NCBI GenBank assembly: GCA_015058275.1
Contig: SVCQ01000001.1
Span: 62,001-126,000, forward strand
Direction of reading: 5' to 3'
Length of the DNA: 64,000 bases
Source: Clostridiales bacterium
GTDB taxonomy: Bacteria > Bacillota > Clostridia > Peptostreptococcales > Anaerovoracaceae
In this document: piece after piece, positions 24,956-34,347 of the stretch
Position numbering within the stretch: the stretch's first letter is position 1
Layout: each line of letters begins with the position of its first letter
Program-made: the position numbers and the translations under genes
Notes under the pieces: generated by a model
What the model was told of the DNA's origin: nothing
Seen by the model: only the letters and a program-made list of their open reading frames with translations
Database searches by the model: none

Positions 24956-25003
24956 TGCGCATTGTCCTCACTACTTGACAATATTAGCAAAAGAAGCCCG
25001 TGT

Positions 25004-25540
25004 TTACAATACGAAAACATCCACTCCGATGCTGCCGTAACGCTTTTCTTTAAAGCGCTTGAGCTCTCCGTAAGTGTCGGATAATTTATTATCGTACAGA
25101 TGCTCTGCAACCACTATGCTGCCCTCATCGAGAAGCCCGTTTTCCTGAAGCATCATCATTGCCGTCTCGTAGTAGCCCGTCTCATCGTACGGCGGATCCA
25201 TGATGACGACATCGAGCCTGGATCCGATCGAAGTAATGGCTGACTTATAATCCCTGCCGAGCACTGTTGATTCGGACTCAGCGCCGCATCCTGCAATATT
25301 GGCTGAGAGTATCTTCTGATTGGCTCTGTTTGCCTCGCAGAACCAGCAGTGAGCGGCTCCTCTCGACAAAGCTTCGAGCCCCATGGCACCGCTGCCTGCA
25401 AAGAGGTCGAGGACTGCGGCGTCCTCAAGCCACGGCTGTATCATGCTGAAGACAGCTTCCCTTACCTTTTCGGTCGTTGGTCTTATGCCTTTAGGCACTT
25501 CGAGTTTTCTGTATTTGTATTTACCTGATGTGATCTTCAT
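25004..25540 (-). CDS. rsmD: 16S rRNA (guanine(966)-N(2))-methyltransferase RsmD
   Basis: SAM-dependent methyltransferase acting on 16S rRNA. It has 178 residues: KYKYRKLEVPKGIRPTTEKV at the N terminus, SAM-binding VLDLFAGSGAMGLEALSRGA near 43, and catalytic DPPYDE near 115. It starts only 2 nt after the recG stop and precedes coaD. Confidence 0.95.
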   Translation of the reverse strand: MKITSGKYKYRKLEVPKGIRPTTEKVREAVFSMIQPWLEDAAVLDLFAGSGAMGLEALSRGAAHCWFCEANRANQKILSANIAGCGAESESTVLGRDYKSAITSIGSRLDVVIMDPPYDETGYYETAMMMLQENGLLDEGSIVVAEHLYDNKLSDTYGELKRFKEKRYGSIGVDVFVL

Positions 25541-25542
25541 GT

Positions 25543-27588
25543 CTATATTATGTTCGAATTGTCTCCTGCGGATACCTGTATCATGCGCTCATAGGCGTAT
25601 GCTGTATCGGTATCTCCCGGTTCTTCCATTATCCTGTCTGCATCGGCTACAGCCGCTTCAAGTATATCCGTATATCTCGAAAGCGCAAGCACATCCGAGT
25701 TGTAATTGCCCGACTGCATAGTCCCGGCTATATCCCCCGGCCCGCGGAGTTCATAATCAACCTCGCTTATCTCAAAGCCGTCGCTTATCTCGGCCATGGC
25801 TCTTGCTCTTGCGACAGCCGTCTCAGACTTGCTGTAATTGATGATAAAGCAGTACGACTGCCTGTCGCTTCTTCCTACCCTGCCTCTCAGCTGATGCAGC
25901 TGTGCAAGGCCGAATCTCTCGCTGTTCTCGATTATGATAACAGTGGCTTCCGGGACATCGATCCCGACTTCTATGACTATGGTGGAGACGAGTATCTGAA
26001 GCCTGCCTTCGGCAAAGTCCTCCATAATGGCTGATTTCTCATCGCTTGAGAGCCTGCCGTGCAGAAGTGCCGCATCGTAATCCGGGTATCTGCCTCTTAT
26101 CTCCGCAAAGAGCTTCTCCACCGACTGCATGTCTTCATCGTCTGTATCAATGCTCGGTGCTATTACATATATACGGTTGCCCCTGCTGAGTTCCCTGCCG
26201 GCATCTATATATGCGCGTTCTCTGCCTTCGGGACCGGTCGCCCTTGTAATGATAGGTTTGCGGTCAAGCGGCATGGATCTTATGATGCTGAAGTCCATGT
26301 CTCCGAAGACTGTGGCTGCGAGAGTACGGGGTATAGGAGTGGCACTCATTACGCAGACGTTGGCGCTTCCGGCTTTGCCGACAAGGCTCTTTCGCTGGGC
26401 CACACCGAACCTGTGCTGCTCGTCGGTTATTACAAGTGCAAGATCATTGAAAGATACGTCCTTTTGTATCAGGGCGTGAGTTCCTATCAGTATGTCTATA
26501 TCTCCGGAAGCAGCACCGTCTATTACCGCCCTGCGTTCGGAGGCCTTCATCCCGCTCACAAGAAGCCCGCATCTGATGCCGTGCCCTTTAAAGTCGGAGC
26601 TTAGCCTTTCGTAGTGCTGCCTTGCGAGTATCTCTGTAGGAGCCATCATCGCTGACTGCAGGCCCGCCTTTGCGCATCTGTACATTGCGGCCTCGGCAAC
26701 GACTGTCTTGCCGCAGCCTACATCTCCCTGTACGAGTCTGTTCATCGGCCTGCTGTCATTAAGATCATACATTATCTCATCAATGCACTTTGCCTGTCCC
26801 TCTGTCAATTCGAAAGGAAGGCCATTATAGAATCCGCTCATGTCGACTTCAGCAACCGAAGAGTCGATTGAATCATCCATAACTGAAGCACGGCTCATCC
26901 TGACCGCCAGCTGATACATCAGAAGCTTGTCGTATATGAGTCTGTATCTCGCAGCCTTGTAATGTCTCTCTGACTCCGGAAAGTGTATGTTACGGTATGA
27001 AAATGCCATGTCGGCGAGTTTACGCTCTGTGCGTATGTCTTCTCCTATCCAGTCGTCCGTTATGTCGCAGTGATCGATAGCATATCCTATCCATTTACGC
27101 AGATTGATATCCGTAAGGCCTGAACTGTGCCTGTACACCGGGATGATCCCGCGCATATCGCGGTCGCCGCCGGCCTTGCTCATCTCAGGATTGGTCCATA
27201 CCCTCGAGCCGTTCCGTATCCTCATGCGTCCGAAGAGCACGTAATCAGCTCCGACGTTAAGCGACTTTTTGAGATACGGCATATTAAAAAAGACTGCATG
27301 GAAAATGCAGCTCTGGTCTCTCAGCGTGCATTCGACCATGGATCTCCTGCCGCTGAGCGGTCTTAATTGTACCTTTGTGAGCCTCCCGCAGACCAGGCTG
27401 TCTCTATCGACCGGGACATCCATCGCACTGACGATGCTCCGTCTGTCCTTGTATCTTACGGGATAGTACTCAAGGAGGTCCTGAACGGTCTCAATGCCGG
27501 CAGATGAAAGTTGCTCCTTCTTTTTGCCGCCGATGCCGCTTATTAGGCTGACATCGTCATTCAGATAAAGCCTGACAGGATCAGCCAT
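25543..27588 (-). CDS. recG: ATP-dependent DNA helicase RecG
   Basis: Branch-migrating helicase that remodels stalled forks. It has 681 residues, full length: wedge/OB domain in the first 260, then helicase motifs I (GDVGCGKTVVAE), II (DEQHRFG, the RecG form of DEAD/H), III (MSATPIPRT), V-VI (STIVIEVGIDVPEA; QLHQLRGRVGRS). It overlaps the yloU stop by 8 nt, and GAGGAAC precedes the ATG. A fatty-acid kinase gene (fakA/yloV), usually between yloU and recG in Firmicutes, is absent. Confidence 0.97.
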   Translation of the reverse strand: MADPVRLYLNDDVSLISGIGGKKKEQLSSAGIETVQDLLEYYPVRYKDRRSIVSAMDVPVDRDSLVCGRLTKVQLRPLSGRRSMVECTLRDQSCIFHAVFFNMPYLKKSLNVGADYVLFGRMRIRNGSRVWTNPEMSKAGGDRDMRGIIPVYRHSSGLTDINLRKWIGYAIDHCDITDDWIGEDIRTERKLADMAFSYRNIHFPESERHYKAARYRLIYDKLLMYQLAVRMSRASVMDDSIDSSVAEVDMSGFYNGLPFELTEGQAKCIDEIMYDLNDSRPMNRLVQGDVGCGKTVVAEAAMYRCAKAGLQSAMMAPTEILARQHYERLSSDFKGHGIRCGLLVSGMKASERRAVIDGAASGDIDILIGTHALIQKDVSFNDLALVITDEQHRFGVAQRKSLVGKAGSANVCVMSATPIPRTLAATVFGDMDFSIIRSMPLDRKPIITRATGPEGRERAYIDAGRELSRGNRIYVIAPSIDTDDEDMQSVEKLFAEIRGRYPDYDAALLHGRLSSDEKSAIMEDFAEGRLQILVSTIVIEVGIDVPEATVIIIENSERFGLAQLHQLRGRVGRSDRQSYCFIINYSKSETAVARARAMAEISDGFEISEVDYELRGPGDIAGTMQSGNYNSDVLALSRYTDILEAAVADADRIMEEPGDTDTAYAYERMIQVSAGDNSNII

Positions 27589-27982
27589 TGTTCCTCACCA
27601 CATCGATATTGCGTTTGACTACTTCATCGGATATGAGGCCTCTTACCTTGACGCATATGGAGCTCGGATTGTCGAGACTCAGCATCCTGAAATCCGCCTC
27701 TACCTTTTCGAATACATCCTCAGCCACGGCGCTTATATTACAGCCTGATCTAATGAGCATATAGACCTTGACGGCAGCAGAGCCTTTCTTTTCGGATACA
27801 TCGACTGCATCGAGATAGTCAGGATCGAGTATAGGCGTAGGCTTGTCCTTGATAGGCTTGCCCTTTTTGTTACAGAGCACAAGAACATCAGACATGGAAA
27901 GCATATCCTCTATTATCATGCGCTCCATGACGCCCTTATTGACGGCTACTGCGCCGAATTTGTTCCTTACTATTACTGACAT
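27581..27982 (-). CDS. Asp23/Gls24 family envelope stress protein (YloU-like)
   Basis: 133 residues of the DUF322 family: VRNKFGAVAVNKGVMERMI at the N terminus, VKVYMLIRSGCNISAVAEDV in the middle and CVKVRGLISD near the end. Family members associate with the membrane or act in stress and envelope physiology; the exact role is unclear. GTGAGG precedes the ATG. It lies between L28 and recG, its usual location. A segment around residues 40-60 (NKKGKPIKDKPTPILDPDYL) is an insertion relative to the short family members I know. Confidence 0.82.
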   Translation of the reverse strand: MSVIVRNKFGAVAVNKGVMERMIIEDMLSMSDVLVLCNKKGKPIKDKPTPILDPDYLDAVDVSEKKGSAAVKVYMLIRSGCNISAVAEDVFEKVEADFRMLSLDNPSSICVKVRGLISDEVVKRNIDVVRNNG

Positions 27983-28021
27983 ATCATTTGCCTCACAATG
28001 AGTTTACCATTACCGGCGCAA

Positions 28022-28049
28022 AACAAAAAGCCTTAAGCTCTCGCTTAAG
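28022..28049 (-). terminator. terminator of rpmB
   Basis: Leftward CTTAAGC-GAGA-GCTTAAG followed by GCTTTTTGTTTTG, about 20 nt after the L28 stop; it separates L28 from yloU-recG. Confidence 0.85.
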
Positions 28050-28068
28050 ACCCTCTTTGTTATGCTTA

Positions 28069-28260
28069 TCAGACGGCACGGTTGACCTTGCCCGATCTGA
28101 GGCAGCTTGTGCATACGGAAGCTTTTCTGACTCTGCCGTTATCGTTGATCCTTACGGTCTGGATATTGGCGTTCCATTTTCTCTTTGTATGGATATTGGA
28201 GTGAGAAACAGCGTTTCCCGATGTCTGACCCTTGCCGCATACTTCGCATTTTCTGGACAT
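28069..28260 (-). CDS. rpmB: 50S ribosomal protein L28
   Basis: 63 residues beginning MSRKCEVCGKGQTSGNAVSH, with a second CTSC near residue 50, so the four-Cys zinc form. AGGAGGTGCGGCAA before the ATG at 28260 selects this start over an in-frame codon three residues upstream. It is divergent from the 28481 gene. Confidence 0.97.
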   Translation of the reverse strand: MSRKCEVCGKGQTSGNAVSHSNIHTKRKWNANIQTVRINDNGRVRKASVCTSCLRSGKVNRAV

Positions 28261-28314
28261 TTGCCGCACCTCCTTTGTAGTATCGTTGTCACTTGCGCTT
28301 TCACAAGCCCGTTT

Positions 28315-28344
28315 ATATTAGCACAGTCGCCATTATCATTGCAA
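28315..28344 (-). promoter_or_regulatory. promoter of rpmB
   Basis: TTGCAA (28339-28344), 18 nt, TAATAT (28315-28320) on the minus strand. Confidence 0.65.
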
Positions 28345-28391
28345 GCACTTTTTTTGCTTATTTTTCAATGCCTTCCGTATAATCAATATTC

Positions 28392-28420
28392 TTCAAAACT
28401 GAATAGATTAAGAGTATAAT
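28392..28420 (+). promoter_or_regulatory. promoter of the M20-like gene and PBP gene
   Basis: TTCAAA (28392-28397), 17 nt, perfect TATAAT (28415-28420), 60 nt before the ATG at 28481. It probably drives both downstream genes, since only 70 nt and no terminator separate them. Confidence 0.7.
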
Positions 28421-28480
28421 ATCAAATGAATTTTAATGCGCATCTATGCACTTTGCGCATATACCAAAGGATGTATCTAA

Positions 28481-29959
28481 ATGAACAAATTACTCAAAAG
28501 CAATAAATTCTGGATCGCACTCATGCTGACAGCTGCACTTGCCGTCGCCGGGTGGTCCATCTATTCATCACGCAATACAAAACTGCTCGACAAAGACGCT
28601 TACAAGGAATTCAAGGATGCCGTCGACGAGATAGCAGATTCGGACAAAGGTGGATTCGAGAGTCAAGACGAGCTCAGGTCATTCATCACTGACTGGGCTG
28701 ACGGATACGGCCTCAAATATGAAGTCGACAAAAGCGGCAATATCATATTCGACAAGGCTCCTGTCAAACGCAAGCAGAACGTTACCCCTACTCTTGTCTG
28801 TGTCAGCATGAACTATCAGACGGCTACAGATAATGCACAGGCATACGCTTCTGCGGCTGCCATTGCGCTGTCTGAGATCGAATCCGGACGCCAGACTGTC
28901 GTATTTGTCGACGACGAGAAGAATAAAGGCAAAGGCTATAAAGGACTTGATCCTGAGTATGTGAGCGACAGTTCAAAGGTCATATACCTTGACAAGGGCT
29001 CCTCTCTCTATCTGTCCACAGGTTCTTTCGAGAAGAGATATTCCGAGTTCTCCGTCGATGCAGAACGCGAGGACAACGTATGCGATACAGCTGTCAGGGT
29101 CACTATCAAGGGCATCCCTTCTGCAGTGGTTACAACTAACATCAGCAAGCAGCCGGATCCGATCAGCGCATTCAGCACTCTTCTGACAAGGCTCAAGAGC
29201 AAATCAGCCATATACAGACTCGCCGATGTCAAGATCGGCAGCAACGGCGACATGTACCCTGACTCGATGGAGGCTACATTTGTCCTCAATTCATATGCCC
29301 TGGGATCGTTTACAGGCTATCTCGACAAGAGGATCAAAGCCTGGGACAAGTCATACGGCAAGGACATGGAGGATCTCGAGTACTCCTATGAAGTCATTGA
29401 CGATCCCGCCAAGCTGCCTGAGACTACATATACAGCGGCAACGACTGATACTCTCGCGGGTCTTCTTTACACTGTCAAAAGCAGCCTGTACAAGTACGGC
29501 GAGAATGACGCTGTCCCTGACAACAAGGAGACCGGAGATGTCAATGCAATCAACAGCATAATGGATATCAAGGCCGGCGAGGACAGTATAAAGATCAAAG
29601 TCATGACGCAGGGCGCTGACGACATGTATACCAACAGGGTCATTTATGACAACAAGGCGGCAGCCGAGCTCTACGGATGCGAGTACACCGAAGGTTCCGG
29701 GATCGAACGCTTCGAAAACGACAGGGATTCCCTCTCGCTCACTTACAAGAAGACCTACGACAAGGTAAACGACAACACAACAGCCGATGCTGCTCTCAAG
29801 TATGATACCGATAATTTCTTCACCCCATGCTCATATCTTGCGGAGCTCAACGACAAGGCTGATATCATCCATATAAGGACGAACGGAGCAAACGCTACAA
29901 AGGTTGCAAACACCATACTCTGCTACATCAAGACCAAGGGCAATACATCCTTCTTCTGA
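28481..29959 (+). CDS. membrane-anchored M20/PepD-like protein, probably inactive
   Basis: 492 residues with one N-terminal membrane segment (FWIALMLTAALAVAGW, about 10-26), so the bulk lies outside the cell. The fold can be traced to M20 aminoacyl-histidine dipeptidases (PepD): a GYGLKYEVDKSGNIIFDKAP block, then ATDNAQAYASAAAIALSEIE where PepD has GADNGIG..A.AL, and TVVFVDDEKNKGKGYKGLDP where PepD has FTVDEE.GM.GAKGLDP. The metal ligands are altered: VCVSMN replaces the HxDxV block and the second acidic of DEE is Lys, so it is likely a pseudo-peptidase that binds peptides or a partner. It lies 70 nt before a class A PBP in the same direction, which suggests a wall-associated function. No standard family name is certain. 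Confidence 0.62.
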   Translation: MNKLLKSNKFWIALMLTAALAVAGWSIYSSRNTKLLDKDAYKEFKDAVDEIADSDKGGFESQDELRSFITDWADGYGLKYEVDKSGNIIFDKAPVKRKQNVTPTLVCVSMNYQTATDNAQAYASAAAIALSEIESGRQTVVFVDDEKNKGKGYKGLDPEYVSDSSKVIYLDKGSSLYLSTGSFEKRYSEFSVDAEREDNVCDTAVRVTIKGIPSAVVTTNISKQPDPISAFSTLLTRLKSKSAIYRLADVKIGSNGDMYPDSMEATFVLNSYALGSFTGYLDKRIKAWDKSYGKDMEDLEYSYEVIDDPAKLPETTYTAATTDTLAGLLYTVKSSLYKYGENDAVPDNKETGDVNAINSIMDIKAGEDSIKIKVMTQGADDMYTNRVIYDNKAAAELYGCEYTEGSGIERFENDRDSLSLTYKKTYDKVNDNTTADAALKYDTDNFFTPCSYLAELNDKADIIHIRTNGANATKVANTILCYIKTKGNTSFF

Positions 29960-30029
29960 TTTGTTGTATTGCACAGCAGTATGATAAAATCGCCACAATA
30001 GTTTCGCTTCACTTTAGAGGAGGAAGACA

Positions 30030-33000
30030 ATGAGATCAGACAGAGATAAAAGAACTGATACCGAAAAAGAAATCGATGATTTCCTGTCACAGTTCGAAAC
30101 CCCTGCTGACGAAATCACCCCTGATATCAGTTCCTATCTTGATGATTCAGATCTTAACAAAGTAAACGAAGAGACTTCGTTCAACTGGAAGAGCGTCGAT
30201 CATCAGGATCTCAAACGCATTGGCAAGGATGATCAGGACGGCAAGTCAAAGGAAGATTCCAAAAAGGAAGACTCTGTTGACGAGCCTAAAGATACTTCTC
30301 ATCGCCGTAACCGCAGGAGCAACAGCCGCAAGAACCGGAACTCCAATCATAAGAAGTCCCATAAGGATGATACATCCGCCAAAGCTGAGAACGCCCCTTC
30401 TCTTTCGGCGGGATCCGATGACAGCAATGCGGGTGTCACTGATGCAGTTGTATCCATACCTGCCGAAGAGATAAAAGCCGCCCTCGAGGCTGAGCTTGAG
30501 AAGTCTTCATCTGAAGTCAAGTCGGACATTACAGAAATTAATAAATCAGATAAGAAGGACAGCTCCAAAGATCACAAGTCCCACCACAATGACGGGAAGA
30601 AATCCGAGTCTGAAGAAAAGTCCGGGGACAAGTCTGATGATAAGCATAAGGAAAAGCACAGGGATGAGCCTAAGGACAAAAACAGTTCTGAAGGCAGTAT
30701 CTCTCACAGATCCGAAGATAAACAAGACAGAAAAGAAGATAAAAGCACAGATAATAAAGAAGCTACTCATAAGCCGGACAAATCCGACAAAAAGGATGTC
30801 CATGACAAAACAGACAAGTCAGACGCCAAGGACAAGACTGACAAGCAGAATAAGTCCGGCAGCAAGGACAAGACTGCTGTCTATAAGGTAGATAAAAATA
30901 AACGCCGCAGCAGAGATTTCAAGGACACACGGACTGTCAGGGCTGTTTCGGATGCTACCCTTCCGGGCGAACCATCCGCCACTCTCGAATCTGAGATCGA
31001 GGATGCACTTTCAACAAAGCATTCAAGGTCGGAGTCCCGCAGACAGAGCTCTGATTCTGAGATAAGCTTCAAGCGCAGCAAAAAAGATATCAAAGCCAAA
31101 AAGGCCAAAAAAGCCGACAAAACTGACAGGACAGATAAGTCAGGCAAGTCCGTCAGGGGCAAGCTTTCTGCTATCAAAAAGCCGGATCTCAGCGAGACCA
31201 GATTCGCAAATGCAGCCAGGAAGGCAGGAGTCGGTGAAAAGAGCGCCAAGGAGATACTCTTCCTTAAAGAGAATCCCAATTATGATCCGTCCCAGGGCGA
31301 CACCTATGTCAAGGACGGCAAGACAATAACGAACAAAAAATATAAGGTCAGCTTCCTCAAGATCCTGAGAGACATGGTAGCTGTAGGCCTTGTATTCATC
31401 CTTTGCGGAGTAATATTTGCACTTGGATGCATCATCTCCGCTCCTAAATACGACTACAAAGACATCTACTCTGCTGTAGACACCGCATCCATCGTTTATG
31501 ACGATCAGGGCAAGCCTGTAGACAATGTCTTCTACACAGAGAACCGTAAGATCATCAAGTACAAGGACATGCCTGAGAATCTTATCAACTCCTTTGTTGC
31601 AATCGAGGACAAGACCTTCTGGAAGCACCACGGATTCAACTGGACGCGTATGATCGGTGCTGTCCTCTCCTCTTTGTCCGGCAACGGCAGGATAAGCGGT
31701 ACGAGTACCATCACCCAGCAGCTTGCACGTAACGTTTATCTTGCAGACACCAAGAGCGTGCGAAGTATCAAACGTAAGCTGCTCGAGATGTATTATGCAA
31801 GCCGCATAGAGCATTCACTCAGTAAAGAAGAGATAATCGAAGCATATCTCAATACGATATACCTGGGTCACGGCTGCTACGGCGTTAATGCAGCAGCCAG
31901 GACATACTTCTCTAAGGACGTCAAGGACCTCGATCTTATCGAGTGCGCTTCACTTGCGGCCCTGCCTCAGTCACCTGACACCTATGCCCTTCTCAAGATC
32001 GGCAGTGAGGCTCAGGATGCGGTCGACTCCAAAAAAGTCGCTACAGAGCCTGAGACGATCGTTACCAACGATCTGGCCAAGGAGCGCCGTCAGCTGACTC
32101 TCGATCTGATGCTCGATCAGGGCTTCATCAGTCAGAAACAGCACGATAAGGTATATGATCTGAGACTCAATGATTACATCAAGCCTAGCGTCAATTCCCA
32201 GGGCAATTACTACTCATACTTCCATGAGTACCTGGTAGACACAATTATCGCGGATCTTGTCGAGCAGCGTAAGATGACAAGCGAGGATGCAGAGCGCATG
32301 GTATACACCAAGGGTCTGCAGATCTACTCCACTCTTGACAGCACTGCTCAGAAAGTCATCGTTGATGAGTTCAAGGACGACAGCAACTTCCCTTATGTCA
32401 CCGCTCCTAGAGATGCGGACGGCAACATGCTCAACAACGACGGCGAGGTCATGCTCTACAGGTATGACAATGATTTTGACGAAAAAGGCAACTTCACCCT
32501 CAGCGGAGAGAACGGCGATGTCAAGGTCAACAGTGACGGAAGCGTCACGATCATGAAGAATAAGAAACTTCACATTTATGAAACAGAAGTTGAGGCCGGT
32601 ACTGACTACAGCATAGAGTTCAAGAGCTACTATCTGTACGACGACAACGACATCCTCTACTCCATCTCCGGCGGCTACATCAACATCCCTATGGATTACA
32701 AGTCGCTTGATGATGACGGCAATGTAGTCATATCTGCGGATTTCTTCAATGATCCGATGTACGAGGATAACGCAAAGATCAAGGGCAAGGACCTGATCAT
32801 CAGAGAGAACGGCTATACCCTCAACGGCAAGTCCCGTCAGCCTCAGGCTGCAATGACCATCGTCGGAGTCGGCACGGGAGAGCTCAAGGCTATGGTCGGC
32901 GGACGTACCTCCGGCGGTCAGAAGCTCCTTAACAGGACGCTGAACCCTCGTCAGCCGGGATCTTCGATCAAGCCGCTTGCTGTATATGGCGCTGCTCTTC

Positions 33001-34190
33001 AGAAGAGTTACGACCTGGCAGAAGCCGGCAAGAAGTGGAAGCTGACAGATTTCAAGATCGACAAGCAAGGTACCAAGGGCTGGGGCGACTACATCACCAC
33101 CCACTCCTCTGTCGAGGACGAGAAGTGCCATATCGAAGGCAGAGACTGGCCTAACAACTTCAATAATTCGTTCTCTGGCAAGAACACATTCATGACAGCT
33201 ATACAGCAGTCGATCAATACATGTGCCGTCAAGATCGAGCTCCAGGTCGGCGATGACTACTCGCTCAACCAGGTCAAGAAGTTCGGTATCACAACGGTAC
33301 AGGACGACACAAGTAACCCTGTAAATGACGCAAACCCTGCAGCTCTTGCGCTCGGCGCCATGACAAACGGAGTTACTCCGCTCGAGATGTCACTTGCATA
33401 TGCTGCTTTCCCTGCCGGCGGCAAAGTCAACACACCTATCTGTTACTACAAGGTGCTCGACCGTAACGGTGAGGTTCTGCTCGAGAGTAAGTCCGAGCAG
33501 TCAGAAGCTCTCAATGAGGGAGTCGCCTGGATCATGACAAATACACTGCAGACTGTCGTCAATGCCAACAGATACCTCTATGTTGAGGGAGTACAGTGCG
33601 GAGGCAAGACAGGAACCACCAATGACCAGTATGATATCTGGTTTGACGGCTTCACTCCGAGCTATGCGGGATCCATCTGGATCGGCACTGACGAAAATGT
33701 TGAGATGTCCTCAATGTCTAGACCGGCAGCGACTCTCTGGGGCGTCATCATGAACCAGATCCCTAATGCCAAAAAGGGAGAGTATGCAGAGCCTCCTGCC
33801 AATGTAATTCGCACGGCTGGCTGCTACTTCACCAAGGGCACCGAGACCGGGCTCACCTCCTGGAGCGACAAGGAAGCCAGAGAGAAGGCCAAAAAAGAGG
33901 CCTACAAGAAGTGGCAAAAAGAAAGAGAGAATCACAAAGTACTCATCCCTGCCACTTACAAGGAAGTTGATGATCCGAATAAGCCTATCTATCAGGATCA
34001 GGAAGTTGAAGTCGATGACCCTGAAAAACCGATAAAGGATGAAGCAGGCAATATCATAGGCTACGAAAAGAAGAAAGTCATACAAAAGGTCGTAGTAGGA
34101 TACGAAAAGATGACGGTAGTCGATGTGCCTGAGCATTGGGAGTACGAGAAAGGCTGGCGTGACGGAGACTTCAAATACAAAGGCGACTGA
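30030..34190 (+). CDS. class A penicillin-binding protein (PBP1A-like) with long cytoplasmic tail
   Basis: Bifunctional wall synthase of 1386 residues. The first ~448 residues are cytoplasmic and of low complexity, dominated by Lys, Asp and Ser (DKSDKKDVHDKTDKSDAKDK near 250). One membrane segment follows at about 449-471. The transglycosylase domain (about 500-690) has EDKTFWKHHG and GTSTITQQLARNVY. A beta-rich insert (about 770-950) precedes the transpeptidase, with SSIK at about 977, SIN at about 1061 and KTGTT at about 1191. A charged C-terminal tail of some 90 residues follows. All catalytic motifs are intact. AGAGGAGGAAG precedes the ATG. It is followed by a strong terminator. Confidence 0.93.
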   Translation: MRSDRDKRTDTEKEIDDFLSQFETPADEITPDISSYLDDSDLNKVNEETSFNWKSVDHQDLKRIGKDDQDGKSKEDSKKEDSVDEPKDTSHRRNRRSNSRKNRNSNHKKSHKDDTSAKAENAPSLSAGSDDSNAGVTDAVVSIPAEEIKAALEAELEKSSSEVKSDITEINKSDKKDSSKDHKSHHNDGKKSESEEKSGDKSDDKHKEKHRDEPKDKNSSEGSISHRSEDKQDRKEDKSTDNKEATHKPDKSDKKDVHDKTDKSDAKDKTDKQNKSGSKDKTAVYKVDKNKRRSRDFKDTRTVRAVSDATLPGEPSATLESEIEDALSTKHSRSESRRQSSDSEISFKRSKKDIKAKKAKKADKTDRTDKSGKSVRGKLSAIKKPDLSETRFANAARKAGVGEKSAKEILFLKENPNYDPSQGDTYVKDGKTITNKKYKVSFLKILRDMVAVGLVFILCGVIFALGCIISAPKYDYKDIYSAVDTASIVYDDQGKPVDNVFYTENRKIIKYKDMPENLINSFVAIEDKTFWKHHGFNWTRMIGAVLSSLSGNGRISGTSTITQQLARNVYLADTKSVRSIKRKLLEMYYASRIEHSLSKEEIIEAYLNTIYLGHGCYGVNAAARTYFSKDVKDLDLIECASLAALPQSPDTYALLKIGSEAQDAVDSKKVATEPETIVTNDLAKERRQLTLDLMLDQGFISQKQHDKVYDLRLNDYIKPSVNSQGNYYSYFHEYLVDTIIADLVEQRKMTSEDAERMVYTKGLQIYSTLDSTAQKVIVDEFKDDSNFPYVTAPRDADGNMLNNDGEVMLYRYDNDFDEKGNFTLSGENGDVKVNSDGSVTIMKNKKLHIYETEVEAGTDYSIEFKSYYLYDDNDILYSISGGYINIPMDYKSLDDDGNVVISADFFNDPMYEDNAKIKGKDLIIRENGYTLNGKSRQPQAAMTIVGVGTGELKAMVGGRTSGGQKLLNRTLNPRQPGSSIKPLAVYGAALQKSYDLAEAGKKWKLTDFKIDKQGTKGWGDYITTHSSVEDEKCHIEGRDWPNNFNNSFSGKNTFMTAIQQSINTCAVKIELQVGDDYSLNQVKKFGITTVQDDTSNPVNDANPAALALGAMTNGVTPLEMSLAYAAFPAGGKVNTPICYYKVLDRNGEVLLESKSEQSEALNEGVAWIMTNTLQTVVNANRYLYVEGVQCGGKTGTTNDQYDIWFDGFTPSYAGSIWIGTDENVEMSSMSRPAATLWGVIMNQIPNAKKGEYAEPPANVIRTAGCYFTKGTETGLTSWSDKEAREKAKKEAYKKWQKERENHKVLIPATYKEVDDPNKPIYQDQEVEVDDPEKPIKDEAGNIIGYEKKKVIQKVVVGYEKMTVVDVPEHWEYEKGWRDGDFKYKGD

Positions 34191-34206
34191 CGTTTCAGCA
34201 TGTATC

Positions 34207-34232
34207 GAGGGCGGCATGACCGCCCTCTTTTA
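34207..34232 (+). terminator. terminator of the PBP operon
   Basis: GAGGGCGG (34207-34214), CATGA loop, CCGCCCTC (34220-34227), TTTTACTT; 17 nt after the PBP stop. Confidence 0.9.
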
Positions 34233-34233
34233 C

Positions 34234-34250
34234 TTGAAATTTCAAGGGTT
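34234..34250 (+). repeat. copy 3 of the dispersed intergenic repeat
   Basis: TTGAAATTTCAAGGGTT matches positions 68-84 exactly, then continues TTAAG. It lies directly after the PBP terminator. Confidence 0.5.
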
Positions 34251-34347
34251 TTAAGAAGATTGTTAACTGTTTGACTACATGCGATAAAAGCAAGTATTAG
34301 TTGTAAAAATCGGAGAAATGTGATATTTTTGTGATGATGTGTAAGGC

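Noticed and set aside
30440..31150. tandem DNA repeat or CRISPR-like array in the PBP gene
   Set aside because: Repetition is at amino-acid level (K, D, S); nucleotide units vary in length and sequence and are in frame with the PBP.
32214..33131. 305-codon open frame antisense to the PBP gene
   Set aside because: It lies wholly within the transpeptidase coding sequence and arises from codon bias of the sense strand.
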